Source of the DNA: an uncultured bacterium
GTDB taxonomy: Bacteria > Bacteroidota > Bacteroidia > Bacteroidales > Bacteroidaceae
Reading direction: 5' to 3'
NCBI GenBank assembly: GCA_905216025.1
Contig: CAJMSE010000006.1
Coordinates: 95,005-159,004, forward strand
Length of the DNA: 64,000 bases
Shown here: positions 42,792 to 51,257 of the stretch, one piece after another
Layout of the letters: every line of letters begins with the position of its first letter
Numbering within the stretch: the first letter of the stretch is position 1
Made by a program: the position numbers and the translations under genes
The notes under the pieces: generated by a model
Database searches by the model: none
What the model saw: only the letters and a program-made list of their open reading frames with translations
Told to the model about the DNA's origin: nothing

Positions 42792-43313
42792 CTATTGTTT
42801 AACTCTTAAATTATCAGCCTTCACGGCCTTATTATCATTGAAAAATTGTCTTTTATCCTTACCCATTGCGGCCATCCGCTTTTCCCGTTCCGCCTTGTAT
42901 GCGGCATACTGATCGGGCGTCATTATGCCCTCAAGCTCCTTTTCATACTGCGCTGCCGACTCCGTCATGAGGCTGCGCCCGGGAGCCGCCTTTCCGGCCT
43001 TTGCCGGTTTGCGGGGTGCTGTCCTTGCCTTGAGCGAGTCGGCGCCTGCCGGCCGTGGCCTCATGTCTCCCGGTCTTGCGCCCGGTCTCTGTACCATCCG
43101 GCGCCCCATCGTCCCGTCATATTTCTTATTGAGCTCGAGCAGCTTGCTTGCCTGCTCCTCATTAAGCCCGTATTTCTTCACCATAGCATCGGTGCGCTTC
43201 TTCACCAGTTCCGTGCGGTCTATGCTGCGGCGTCCCTGCCTGTCACTGCTCTGGGCTGCTGCGCCCGCACTTATCATCGTCATCATGGCCAAAGCCAATA
43301 TCGTCTTCTTCAT
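42792..43313 (-). CDS. DUF4890/Spy-like exported protein
   Basis: 173 residues with a signal peptide (MKKTILALAMMTMISAGAAAQ). The body is rich in Lys, Arg and Gln and contains two copies of an LTxxQ-like pattern (YGLNEEQASKLLEL and IMTPDQYAAYKAERE), like the Spy/CpxP periplasmic chaperones and Bacteroidales DUF4890. The middle (RPGARPGDMRPRPAGAD) is disordered. It is probably induced by envelope stress, judging only by family. It is divergent from the DUF4230 pair. Confidence 0.72.
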   Translation of the reverse strand: MKKTILALAMMTMISAGAAAQSSDRQGRRSIDRTELVKKRTDAMVKKYGLNEEQASKLLELNKKYDGTMGRRMVQRPGARPGDMRPRPAGADSLKARTAPRKPAKAGKAAPGRSLMTESAAQYEKELEGIMTPDQYAAYKAEREKRMAAMGKDKRQFFNDNKAVKADNLRVKQ

Positions 43314-43447
43314 AATTGCCTGTTACTTTTGTTATTATTCCTTCTGTCTTAATAGTCGCGACTGTTAATATGACGTATCAGCCGGCCCAAAGTTTAAAGA
43401 AAACGGAAAAATAAATGCGTTTTTATTAGCGAACGATGTTTTTTTCG

Positions 43448-43455
43448 TATTTTTG
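43448..43455 (+). promoter_or_regulatory. -7 element TATTTTTG of the DUF4230 pair
   Basis: Exact TAnnTTTG match 38 bases upstream of the ATG at 43493. Confidence 0.55.
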
Positions 43456-43492
43456 CAATAACAAAGTCAAAGCAATCTATTTAAATAACGGT

Positions 43493-44170
43493 ATGAAACA
43501 TAGTATATTGTACATAGTTGCATTTTTTTTATTATTTTTTTCGTGCTCGCACGATAATGAGGCGCCGGAGGCTGCTCCGGAGGCCGCCGTTGACACCGTG
43601 CCGGCGATGGTGGTGCAGATAAGGAAGCACTCGCGGCTCTACACCGCGGAGTACAACGTGCACAAGATAGTGACCCACGACGACGTCATGCGCCTGAAGG
43701 GCAACCTGCTCGGCAGGCCGTTCGACGTGAAGATGCCCGTTGGCGACCGCAAGATTGCCATCCCGATGGATGCCCGCCTGAAGGCATACATCGACTTCTC
43801 CGGCTTCTCCGAGGAGAACATCGAGCGCAGCGGAGACCGCATAACGATAGTGCTGCCCGACCCGAAGGTGGTGCTCACGGCCACCAGGATAGACCGGCAG
43901 AACGTCAGGGAGTATGTATCGCTGACGCGCTCGCGCTTCACCGACGCCGAGATGAGCAGCTACGAGCAGCAGGGGCGCGCCGCCATAATAGCGGCAATAC
44001 CGGAGATGGGCATCATCGAGACGGCCCGGGAGAACGCCGCACGGGTGCTCGTGCCGATGATCTCGCAGATGGGATATGACGAAAAGAATATCACCGTGAC
44101 GTTCCGCAAGGAGTTCGGCGCGGCAGACATAAGGACATTACTCGACAAAACGACAATAGAGAAACGATGA
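43493..44170 (+). CDS. DUF4230 lipoprotein
   Basis: 225 residues; signal peptide with lipobox FFSC, so a lipoprotein. Body blocks are RLYTAEYNVHKIVTHDD, RKIAIPMDARLKAYIDFSGF, ITIVLPDPKVVLTATRID and AENAARVL-like ARENAARVLVPMI, which I recognise as DUF4230. The function is unknown to me. The ATG at 43493 is chosen from the promoter position and signal peptide. Its stop overlaps the ATG of the next gene (ATGA), so the two are coupled. Confidence 0.8.
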   Translation: MKHSILYIVAFFLLFFSCSHDNEAPEAAPEAAVDTVPAMVVQIRKHSRLYTAEYNVHKIVTHDDVMRLKGNLLGRPFDVKMPVGDRKIAIPMDARLKAYIDFSGFSEENIERSGDRITIVLPDPKVVLTATRIDRQNVREYVSLTRSRFTDAEMSSYEQQGRAAIIAAIPEMGIIETARENAARVLVPMISQMGYDEKNITVTFRKEFGAADIRTLLDKTTIEKR

Positions 44171-44769
44171 AAAGAAGATATTTCAGCATACTGACGGTGA
44201 AGGTGGCACTCGTATGTGCGGCCGCCGCCGTTGCCGTGGTGCTTGCCCTGAAACTGACAAGCGCCATCGGCGAGACCACCGTGACCATAGAGAAGAGCGA
44301 CAGCATCGACATCACTCCCGAGGTGATACGGTCGATAAAAGCCATCGGCGAGTGGGAGTTTCTTTCCGTGGCCGACGAGGAACTGGCCGACACCGTGCGC
44401 CGCGGACTGCTCAGCGACGACCATCTCGCACGCGTATACTACGGCACGATGCGCCTCGGCGTGAACCTGCATCAGGCCGGTCCGGGGTGGATCAAGGCGT
44501 CGGGAGACACAGTGGTGATGACGCTGCCGCCGGTGACGCTGCTCGACAACGACTTCATCGACGAGGCGCGCACGCGTCCGTTCCACGAGAGCGGGCGCTG
44601 GAGCCAGACCGACCGCGACGCACTCTACGACAAGGCGCGCCGCGCCATGCTGCGCCGGGGCCTCACGAAGGCGAACATCGCCGCCGCGCAGGAGAACGGC
44701 GAAGCGCAGATGCGGGGCATGCTGGAGTCGATGGGCTTCCGCCACGTCACCGTCAAGTTCGCCCGCTGA
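44167..44769 (+). CDS. DUF4230 membrane-anchored protein
   Basis: 200 residues with one N-terminal transmembrane segment (VALVCAAAAVAVVLALKL) rather than a lipobox. It is a second DUF4230 protein: IGEWEFLSVADEELADTV, TMRLGVNLHQAG, DTVVMTLPPVTLLDNDFIDE and a C-terminal FRHVTVKFAR strand. It overlaps the first DUF4230 gene by four bases and the convergent trmO gene by 17 bases. Together the pair probably forms a small envelope assembly. Confidence 0.78.
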   Translation: MKRRYFSILTVKVALVCAAAAVAVVLALKLTSAIGETTVTIEKSDSIDITPEVIRSIKAIGEWEFLSVADEELADTVRRGLLSDDHLARVYYGTMRLGVNLHQAGPGWIKASGDTVVMTLPPVTLLDNDFIDEARTRPFHESGRWSQTDRDALYDKARRAMLRRGLTKANIAAAQENGEAQMRGMLESMGFRHVTVKFAR

Positions 44770-45439
44770 CGCTCTCCACACCGACAACGCGCACCACTCC
44801 GCCGCCGACGGTGAAGCGCACGTCACGCCCGGCAAAGGGCATTCCGTAGACCCGCTGCGGGTCGTCGTGATAGTGGGGGCGCGGGTCGAGGGCAAGGGTC
44901 TGCCGGAGCGCCTCGAGCTCGGCATCGGTGAAAAGTCCGGCGGGCACGCCCGACATGTCTACCGAGAGCGTCTCCCACTGCTCCGTGTCGGTGAATCCGC
45001 CGCGGGCGCCGGGGTGGCAGTCGGCCTGCGGTATGTATGGCTTTATATCGTATATGGGCGTGCCGTCCATGAGGTCTGCCCCGAGCACGTCGATGGCCAT
45101 GCGGCCTTTCTCCATCGTCACCCCCGCTATGCGCACGGAAGACAGCCCGAGATTGTTCGGCCTGAAGGGAGAGCGCGTGGCGAAGACGCCCATCTGCCGG
45201 TTTCCGCCGAGCCGCGGCGGGCGCACCGTGGGGTGCTTCCTCGCCGCCACGTTCCCAGAGAATCCCCATATCATCCATATCCGGTCGAAACCGTCGAGCC
45301 CGCGCAGGGCCTCGGGCGTGCTGTACTCTGCCGTGAAGACTATCCTGCCGGGCAGCGAGTCCACGAGGCCGCTCTGGCGCGGTATTCCGAACTTCGACGT
45401 AAACGGCGACTTGAAAAATGCTATCGGCTCTATGTTCAT
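44753..45439 (-). CDS. trmO: tRNA (t6A37-N6) methyltransferase TrmO-like
   Basis: 228 residues of the TsaA/TrmO (UPF0066) family, which methylates t6A at position 37 of tRNA using AdoMet. The core RRPNNLG motif is present as SPFRPNNLGLSSV, with GVFATRSPFRPN before it, DLMDGTPIYDIKPYIP, and FDRIWMIWGF near the N-terminus. It starts one base after the aroB stop. Its tail runs 17 bases into the opposite-strand DUF4230 gene. Confidence 0.88.
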   Translation of the reverse strand: MNIEPIAFFKSPFTSKFGIPRQSGLVDSLPGRIVFTAEYSTPEALRGLDGFDRIWMIWGFSGNVAARKHPTVRPPRLGGNRQMGVFATRSPFRPNNLGLSSVRIAGVTMEKGRMAIDVLGADLMDGTPIYDIKPYIPQADCHPGARGGFTDTEQWETLSVDMSGVPAGLFTDAELEALRQTLALDPRPHYHDDPQRVYGMPFAGRDVRFTVGGGVVRVVGVESVSGRT

Positions 45440-45440
45440 C

Positions 45441-46496
45441 TCAGAGGCCCTCCCTGTAGAAGTCGAGAGCCTCGAAAATCTCCTCTTTCTCCGCCGTGCG
45501 GTCTATGCGTATGTCGCCGGGGGCACCGAGCAGGGTGAAGTTTACACGCCCGGCGGTGTTCTTCTTGTCGTGCGTCATCAGCTCGAACAGCTCCTCATAG
45601 TCGTCGCAGGTCATCTCCGGGCGGCCGTAATACTCATTGATGAAGGCCACCGTGCGGCGCATCAGGTCTGTGGGGAAGCCTTCCTTCACCGTGCTCAGAT
45701 AGAGCTCGCACACCATTCCGAAGGCCACGGCATATCCGTGGAGCACCGGCCGGCCACGGCGCATGGCAAGCGACTCGAATGCGTGGCCCGCCGTGTGGCC
45801 CAGGTTGAGGGCCTTGCGCAGGCCGCGCTCCGTCGGGTCGGCCTCCACGATGCGCTCCTTCACGGCCACGGAGTCGGCCACCATGCGGCGCAGCGCCCCG
45901 AGGTCGGGTTGCGCCAGGTCGAAGGCCATGAGACCGTCGAGCATCTCGCGGCTGCTTATCAGTCCGTGCTTGAGCATCTCGGCATATCCCGAGCGTATGT
46001 TGCTGTCGTCCATGGTGCGCAGGAAGGCGGTGTCGAGAATCACGGTGCTGGCGTTGTTGAACACTCCCACCTCGTTCTTCAGTCCGTTGAGGTTTATGCC
46101 CGTCTTCCCTCCCACCGAGGCGTCGACCATCGAGAGCAGCGTCGTTGGCACGTTGATGTAGCTTATCCCGCGCTTGAACGTCGACGCAGCGAAGCCACCG
46201 AGGTCTGTCACCATGCCTCCGCCGATGTTCACCATCAGCGAGTGGCGCGTGCCGCCCATGCGTCCGAGTTCGGTCCACACGTGCGCCAGAGACTCTATGT
46301 TCTTGTTCTCGTCCGTGGCCTTGATGGTTATCCTCCGTGCATCGCGCATGCTGCCGGCCTGCTCCACGAGGGGCAGGCAGAGGCGGGCGGTGGTCTCGTC
46401 GGCGAGCACGAAGAGGCGGTCGTGCGGGCACCGGCCGATGGCGTCGGCCAGCGACGCGGCTATATCGTCTGATATTATCACTTCCTGTCTTTCCAT
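45441..46496 (-). CDS. aroB: 3-Dehydroquinate synthase
   Basis: Second enzyme of the shikimate pathway, NAD- and zinc-dependent, 351 residues. It has GGGMVTDLGGFAASTF (nucleotide binding), DASVGGKTGIN (substrate binding), GYAEMLKHG with the zinc Glu, and NLGHTAGHAFES with the zinc His residues. Its product chain supplies chorismate, the MenF substrate of this window. It is followed by trmO after a single base. Confidence 0.97.
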   Translation of the reverse strand: MERQEVIISDDIAASLADAIGRCPHDRLFVLADETTARLCLPLVEQAGSMRDARRITIKATDENKNIESLAHVWTELGRMGGTRHSLMVNIGGGMVTDLGGFAASTFKRGISYINVPTTLLSMVDASVGGKTGINLNGLKNEVGVFNNASTVILDTAFLRTMDDSNIRSGYAEMLKHGLISSREMLDGLMAFDLAQPDLGALRRMVADSVAVKERIVEADPTERGLRKALNLGHTAGHAFESLAMRRGRPVLHGYAVAFGMVCELYLSTVKEGFPTDLMRRTVAFINEYYGRPEMTCDDYEELFELMTHDKKNTAGRVNFTLLGAPGDIRIDRTAEKEEIFEALDFYREGL

Positions 46497-46562
46497 AATC
46501 TATATAATAATATGTGTATGGCTGCATTGCCGATGCACGGCAAGCCATGTTATAATATGTAG

Positions 46563-46570
46563 CAAAGGTA
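46563..46570 (-). promoter_or_regulatory. -7 element TACCTTTG of aroB
   Basis: Exact TAnnTTTG match on the minus strand, 67 bases upstream of the aroB ATG. Confidence 0.5.
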
Positions 46571-46698
46571 CGACAATTATTTGATATATTGCCCTCCGCA
46601 CCGCCTTTTACTTTCATTCCGTAGCATTTTTGATTAGTAACGGTATCTGTACAAATTCTCTTTGCGCCCCTGCGCCTTTGCGTTTATCCCTCCGTCAG

Positions 46699-46850
46699 CG
46701 CTCAAAAGCACTTAGCTTAGCTCTCAAAAACACTTTTGATAGCTGGCACAAACGCATTTGAAAGCAGGCAGAATACCATGGCGGGCAACCTTTCGCACCG
46801 TCAAAGCCAACTCGTTGCACCGTCAGAACGGCCCCGTTGCACCGTCACGG
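46699..46850. repeat. Dispersed repeat, copy 2 (CTCTCAAAAACACTTTTGA family)
   Basis: Same element as 8356-8531, same orientation, with a 36-base identical core starting at 46720 and one fewer CACCGTCAGAACGGCC unit. Directly upstream (46658-46690) is a fragment of the ACGCAAAG family. Together these fill most of the 46571-46935 gap; no gene is visible there. Confidence 0.85.
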
Positions 46851-46935
46851 ATACGTCTCCATATCAGAAACAGACTAATATAAAGATGTCACAAAATTAA
46901 AGCAGAAATGCTGCGGTAATATAAGAAATTATCCG

Positions 46936-46943
46936 TATCTTTG
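46936..46943 (+). promoter_or_regulatory. -7 element TATCTTTG of the Fic gene
   Basis: Exact TAnnTTTG match 57 bases upstream of the ATG at 47001. Confidence 0.6.
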
Positions 46944-47000
46944 CTATTATCAAACAACCGGAGCACAGAGTGCCGCCGAAACAACGCTGACAGACAAAGA

Positions 47001-48026
47001 ATGTATATCCCTCCATTCAACATATCGCCACGGGCAATAAACCTGATAGCCGAGATTTCGGCACAGATAGAACGCTACGCCATCCGCATGGAGGGTGAAG
47101 ACAGGTTGCGCCTGCGCAAGGCTAACAGGATAAGGACAATACATTCGTCGCTCGCAATAGAAGGCAACACCCTGTCGGAGAGTGATGTGCGCGACATCAT
47201 CAACGGCAAGACGGTAGTTGCCCCGCTAAGACAGATACAGGAAGTAAAAAACGCCATAAACACCTACGAACGGTACAGCACGCTCGATGCGTTCTCCATG
47301 GACGACCTGCTTCGGGCACACGGCATGATGATGGAAGCACTAACAGAAGACGCCGGCCACTTCAGGCGCGGCGGTGTGGGTGTATTCTCCGAGCAAGGAT
47401 GTGTCCACATGGCACCTCCGGCCGACCGCGTGCCCTACCTGATGCAGGAGCTGTTCGACTGGTTAGCCTCGGCCACTGACCATCTGCTCATCCGCTCATG
47501 CGTCTTCCACTACGAATTCGAGTTCATCCACCCGTTCTGCGACGGCAACGGACGCATCGGCCGCCTGTGGCAGTCGATCATCCTCGGCAGGCTGCACCCG
47601 CTCTTTGAACACATACCGGTTGAGAACATGGTGTTCGCCAATCAGGAGAGATACTACAACGCCATAAGCGAGAGCACGAGACAAGGACAGTCCGGCCCGT
47701 TCATCGACTTCATGCTGGGAGAGATTCTCAACACGCTGAAGATGCGGCAAGAGGGCGGACAAGACGGAGTGCAGGATAAAGTGCAGGATAAATTACATGA
47801 TAAAGTGCAGGATAAACCAACCTGCGGACATCCCGCCATGCCCGAATGCGCAGCGGATATACTGCGCCTGCTCAAGGCCGAGCCGGCACTCACGGCGGCA
47901 GCACTGGGCGAAAGGCTGAACCTGAAGGAACGCATGGTGCGCAAATACATAGCCACACTGAAGCAGGCCGGACTGATAAAGAGAATAGGAAGCAACAAGA
48001 ACGGACATTGGGAAACAACCGCTTAG
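47001..48026 (+). CDS. Fic-family protein (AMP transferase) with a winged-helix tail
   Basis: 341 residues. The active-site loop HPFCDGNGRIGR (from H177) is intact, so it should transfer AMP (or another phosphate-containing group) onto proteins. An inhibitory motif SSLAIEGN (S50, E54, G55) sits near the N-terminus in the position of self-inhibited class II Fic proteins. A flexible linker of VQDK/LHDK units (47769-47816) leads to a C-terminal DNA-binding winged helix (LTAAALGERLNLKERMVRKYIA). The ATG at 47001 is the first in frame with homology-like sequence. Not accompanied by an antitoxin gene. Confidence 0.9.
   Translation: MYIPPFNISPRAINLIAEISAQIERYAIRMEGEDRLRLRKANRIRTIHSSLAIEGNTLSESDVRDIINGKTVVAPLRQIQEVKNAINTYERYSTLDAFSMDDLLRAHGMMMEALTEDAGHFRRGGVGVFSEQGCVHMAPPADRVPYLMQELFDWLASATDHLLIRSCVFHYEFEFIHPFCDGNGRIGRLWQSIILGRLHPLFEHIPVENMVFANQERYYNAISESTRQGQSGPFIDFMLGEILNTLKMRQEGGQDGVQDKVQDKLHDKVQDKPTCGHPAMPECAADILRLLKAEPALTAAALGERLNLKERMVRKYIATLKQAGLIKRIGSNKNGHWETTA
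47769..47816 (+). repeat. Four 12-base units in the Fic linker
   Basis: GTGCAGGATAAA occurs three times and TTACATGATAAA once, all in frame, giving VQDK, VQDK, LHDK, VQDK. As a multiple of three, changes in unit number would vary linker length without breaking the frame. Confidence 0.9.
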
Positions 48027-48127
48027 CACAAAAACACGCGCCGGTTTAAACCTTTCCGGCCGCCGGACGTCATAAAACCGTGAACAGATAAAAAAGGTTA
48101 TACATACAGAACAGCTTAAGGACGGAT

Positions 48128-51082
48128 ATGAAAAGGATACTATTGCTGGCGGCAATAATCGCTGCGGCCGTATCGGCTTCGGCGCAGCGCACGGTGAAAG
48201 GACTCGTGGTGGAGAGCGACTCAAGGGAGGCGCTGGCCATGACGACGGTGAAACTGATGAAGGCGGACAGCACACTCGTCAAGGGACTGCTGACGACCGA
48301 GAACGGAGCATTCTCCGTGACGGCACCGGAAGACGGTAAATACATTGTCAGAATCACGTGCGTGGGATTCAAGAGCTACACCCGCAACATCACCATAAAG
48401 GACGGCCGGGATGCCGACCTCGGCACGATAGCGCTCTCGCCGGACGCCATAATGCTGGAGGGGGCCACCGTGACGGGACACGCCGCAAAGGTGACGGTGA
48501 AGGAAGACACCTTCATCTACAACGCCGCGGCATACCGCACGCCGGAGGGATCGGTGATAGAGGAACTCGTCAAGAAGCTGCCGGGAGCCACGGTGGACGA
48601 CGACGGCAAGATAACCATCAACGGAAAGGAAGTGAAGAAGATTCTCGTGGACGGAAAGGAATTCATGACGGGCGACACGAAGACGGCCATGAAGAACCTG
48701 CCGACCTCTATTATAGAAAAGGTGAAGGCCTACGACGAGAAGAGCGACCTCGCCCGCGTGTCGGGAATTGACGACGGCGAGGAGGAGACGGTGCTCGACT
48801 TCGGCATCAAGAAGGGCATGAACAAGGGCTTCTTCACCAACAACGACCTCGCCATCGGTACGAAAGACCGCTATGCGGCACGCATCATGGGGGCGAGCAT
48901 GAAGGATAACCTCAGGGTGATGGCCCTCGGAAACGCCAACAACGTGAACGACATGGGATTCCCCGGAGGCGGCGGAGGCGGACGCTTCGGCGGCGGCCGG
49001 CAGGGCCTCACGGCAAACAAGATGGCCGGCGTGAACGTGAACTACGAGAAAAAGAACAAGCTGAAGGTAGACGGCAGCATACGGTGGGACCACAGCGACG
49101 GCGACGCTTTCAGCAAGACGGCCTCTGAAAACTTCGTCAGCACGGCCGGCTCGTTCTCAAACAGCCTCAGCCAGAGATACTCGCGCGGCAACAACTGGAA
49201 CGCACAGATGAGACTGGAGTGGATGCCGGACACGATGACGAACATCATGTTCCGCCCGACGGCAAGCCTCTCGAAGAGCGACGGACTGTCGGCAAGCGTG
49301 TCGGCGATGTTCAAGGACGACCCTTACCTGCTCGTGACGAACCCTCTCGACGCCGATGCCATCGACCTGCTCGACGAGGCCGACCAGATGGTCAACCACC
49401 GGGTGAACAACTCCATAAGCTACAGCGACTCGAAAAGTCTTGGCGGCATGCTCCAGATAAACAGGAAACTGAGCAACACCGGCCGCAACGTCACGCTGCG
49501 CATGAGGGCCAACTACGGCGAGAAGGAGAGCAACAGCCTCAGCACGAACAACGTGCACCTGTATCAGACGATGAACATTCTCGGCCTCGACTCAACCTAT
49601 CAGACAAACAGATACAACCTCACGCCGCAGAAGAACTACAACTACAGCGTGAAGGCGACGTACAGCGAACCGATAATGAGGGCCACATTCCTCCAGTTCA
49701 GCTATGAGTTCCAGTACAAATACACGAAGAGCGAGCGCTCGACATTCGACTTCAGCAACCTCGGCGAAGACTATTTCAGCGGCATCACACCGGCCTACCG
49801 CGGATGGGACGGCTATCTGGCACGGCTCGAAAACCCGCTCGACAGCTATCTCGACGACGATCTGAGCCGCTTCTCGGAGTATACCAACTACATACACGAC
49901 ATCCAGCTGATGCTCCGCGTCATACGCAAGGCATACAACTTCAACGTGGGTGTCACCGTGATGCCGCAGCGCACGCACTTCATACAGAACTATCAGGGAC
50001 ACCACGCGGACACCACGCGCACGGTGACGAACGTCACGCCGACGCTGGACTTCCGCTGGAAGATATCGAAGGTGAGCCAGCTGCGCTTCAACTACCGAGG
50101 ATATACCAGCCAGCCGAGCATGACCGACCTGCTCGACATCACTGACAACAGCGACCCGCTGAACATAACGATGGGTAACCCGGGACTGAAGCCGTCGTTC
50201 ACAAACACGTTCTACCTGCGCTACAACAACTACATACAGCACCGCCAGCAGGCCATCGGCGCTAACGTGAGCTTCAACACGACGAGCAACAGCATCAGCA
50301 ACATGGTGACATACAACCAGGAGACGGGTGGACGCACGTCGCGCCCGGAGAACATAAACGGCAACTGGAACACGCGGGGCTCGTTCTTCTACAACATGGC
50401 GATAGACACGGCGGGGTATTTCAACATCAACACTACCACGGACATGAGCTATGCCAACAACGTGGGATACATCAGCCTGAGCCGCAACGCCGACTCCGAG
50501 AAGAACGTCACACGCGCGATGAGCGTCATGGAACGCCTCGCGGCAAGCTACCGCAACGACTGGTTCGAGTTTGAACTCAACGGATCGTTCACCTACAACT
50601 ACGCCCGCAACAAGCTCCAGCCCAACAGCGACCTCGACACATGGCGCTACTCGTACGGCTTCAACACCAACGTGACCCTGCCATGGGGCACGCGCCTGGC
50701 CACCGACCTGAGCATGAACAGCCGCCGGGGATTCAACGACGAGTCGATGAACACCAACGAACTGATATGGAACGCGCAGCTGAGCCACAGCTTCCTGAAG
50801 AAGAAGAGCCTTACGCTGTCGCTCCAGATGTACGACCTGCTGCACCGGCAGTCGACCATCAGCCGCACCATCAACGCCATGAGCAGAAGCGACGTGGAGT
50901 ATAACGCCATCACAAACTACGCCATGCTGCACGTCATCTACAGGATGAACGCCTTTGGCGGCAAGGGCGCACGCCAGGGAATGGGTCCCGGCGATGGCGG
51001 TCCAGGACGTGAACGGGGCGACCGTATGCCGCGCGGCACAAGAGGCGGAGGCGGCGGTTTCGGCGGTCCGGGCAGGTTCTAA
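48128..51082 (+). CDS. Outer-membrane beta-barrel protein, TonB-receptor-like
   Basis: 984 residues, signal peptide (MKRILLLAAIIAAAVSASAQ). Order: CarboxypepD_reg-like domain (about 23-110, KGLVVESDSREALAMTTVKL), a plug-like region (FIYNAAAYRTPEGSVIEELV, KKLPGATVDDDGKITINGKE, VDGKEFMTGD), then a long barrel of the OMP_b-brl_3 type to the end. Two Gly-rich loops occur, GFPGGGGGGRFGGGRQG near 280 and a C-terminal GGPGRERGDRMPRG stretch ending in Phe. No TonB box is obvious and no SusD-like partner is present, so it may be a non-nutrient barrel. Confidence 0.85.
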   Translation: MKRILLLAAIIAAAVSASAQRTVKGLVVESDSREALAMTTVKLMKADSTLVKGLLTTENGAFSVTAPEDGKYIVRITCVGFKSYTRNITIKDGRDADLGTIALSPDAIMLEGATVTGHAAKVTVKEDTFIYNAAAYRTPEGSVIEELVKKLPGATVDDDGKITINGKEVKKILVDGKEFMTGDTKTAMKNLPTSIIEKVKAYDEKSDLARVSGIDDGEEETVLDFGIKKGMNKGFFTNNDLAIGTKDRYAARIMGASMKDNLRVMALGNANNVNDMGFPGGGGGGRFGGGRQGLTANKMAGVNVNYEKKNKLKVDGSIRWDHSDGDAFSKTASENFVSTAGSFSNSLSQRYSRGNNWNAQMRLEWMPDTMTNIMFRPTASLSKSDGLSASVSAMFKDDPYLLVTNPLDADAIDLLDEADQMVNHRVNNSISYSDSKSLGGMLQINRKLSNTGRNVTLRMRANYGEKESNSLSTNNVHLYQTMNILGLDSTYQTNRYNLTPQKNYNYSVKATYSEPIMRATFLQFSYEFQYKYTKSERSTFDFSNLGEDYFSGITPAYRGWDGYLARLENPLDSYLDDDLSRFSEYTNYIHDIQLMLRVIRKAYNFNVGVTVMPQRTHFIQNYQGHHADTTRTVTNVTPTLDFRWKISKVSQLRFNYRGYTSQPSMTDLLDITDNSDPLNITMGNPGLKPSFTNTFYLRYNNYIQHRQQAIGANVSFNTTSNSISNMVTYNQETGGRTSRPENINGNWNTRGSFFYNMAIDTAGYFNINTTTDMSYANNVGYISLSRNADSEKNVTRAMSVMERLAASYRNDWFEFELNGSFTYNYARNKLQPNSDLDTWRYSYGFNTNVTLPWGTRLATDLSMNSRRGFNDESMNTNELIWNAQLSHSFLKKKSLTLSLQMYDLLHRQSTISRTINAMSRSDVEYNAITNYAMLHVIYRMNAFGGKGARQGMGPGDGGPGRERGDRMPRGTRGGGGGFGGPGRF

Positions 51083-51257
51083 AGAGCCCCCGAAGCTCCC
51101 GGAGGGGCCCCTCCCGGCCTCCCTTAAGGGGAGGGGAAGTGGTGGTAAGCCGGCGACGGCAGCCCCATAAATCCTATTTCTCCCAGCCTTCCCATAGTCT
51201 CCCATCAGAGACTGCCGGCCGGGAAATGGCCGGGAAATGGCGCTGAGCCGCCCCTTT
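51083..51257. other. Non-coding, palindrome-rich gap
   Basis: Contains perfect or near palindromes GGAGGGGCCCCTCC (51101-51114) and CCTCCCTTAAGGGGAGG (51118-51134), and a tandem GGCCGGGAAAT at 51221-51240. It separates two converging genes and may hold their terminators; no T-run is seen. Confidence 0.5.

Noticed and set aside
46500..46935. Region searched for a small RNA or toxin gene next to the Fic gene
   Set aside because: Only repeat sequence and promoters were found; no antitoxin-like short frame precedes the Fic gene.
51118..51134. Palindrome considered as a restriction or operator site
   Set aside because: No regulator is nearby; two convergent genes end here, so a termination role is more likely, and evidence for either is weak.
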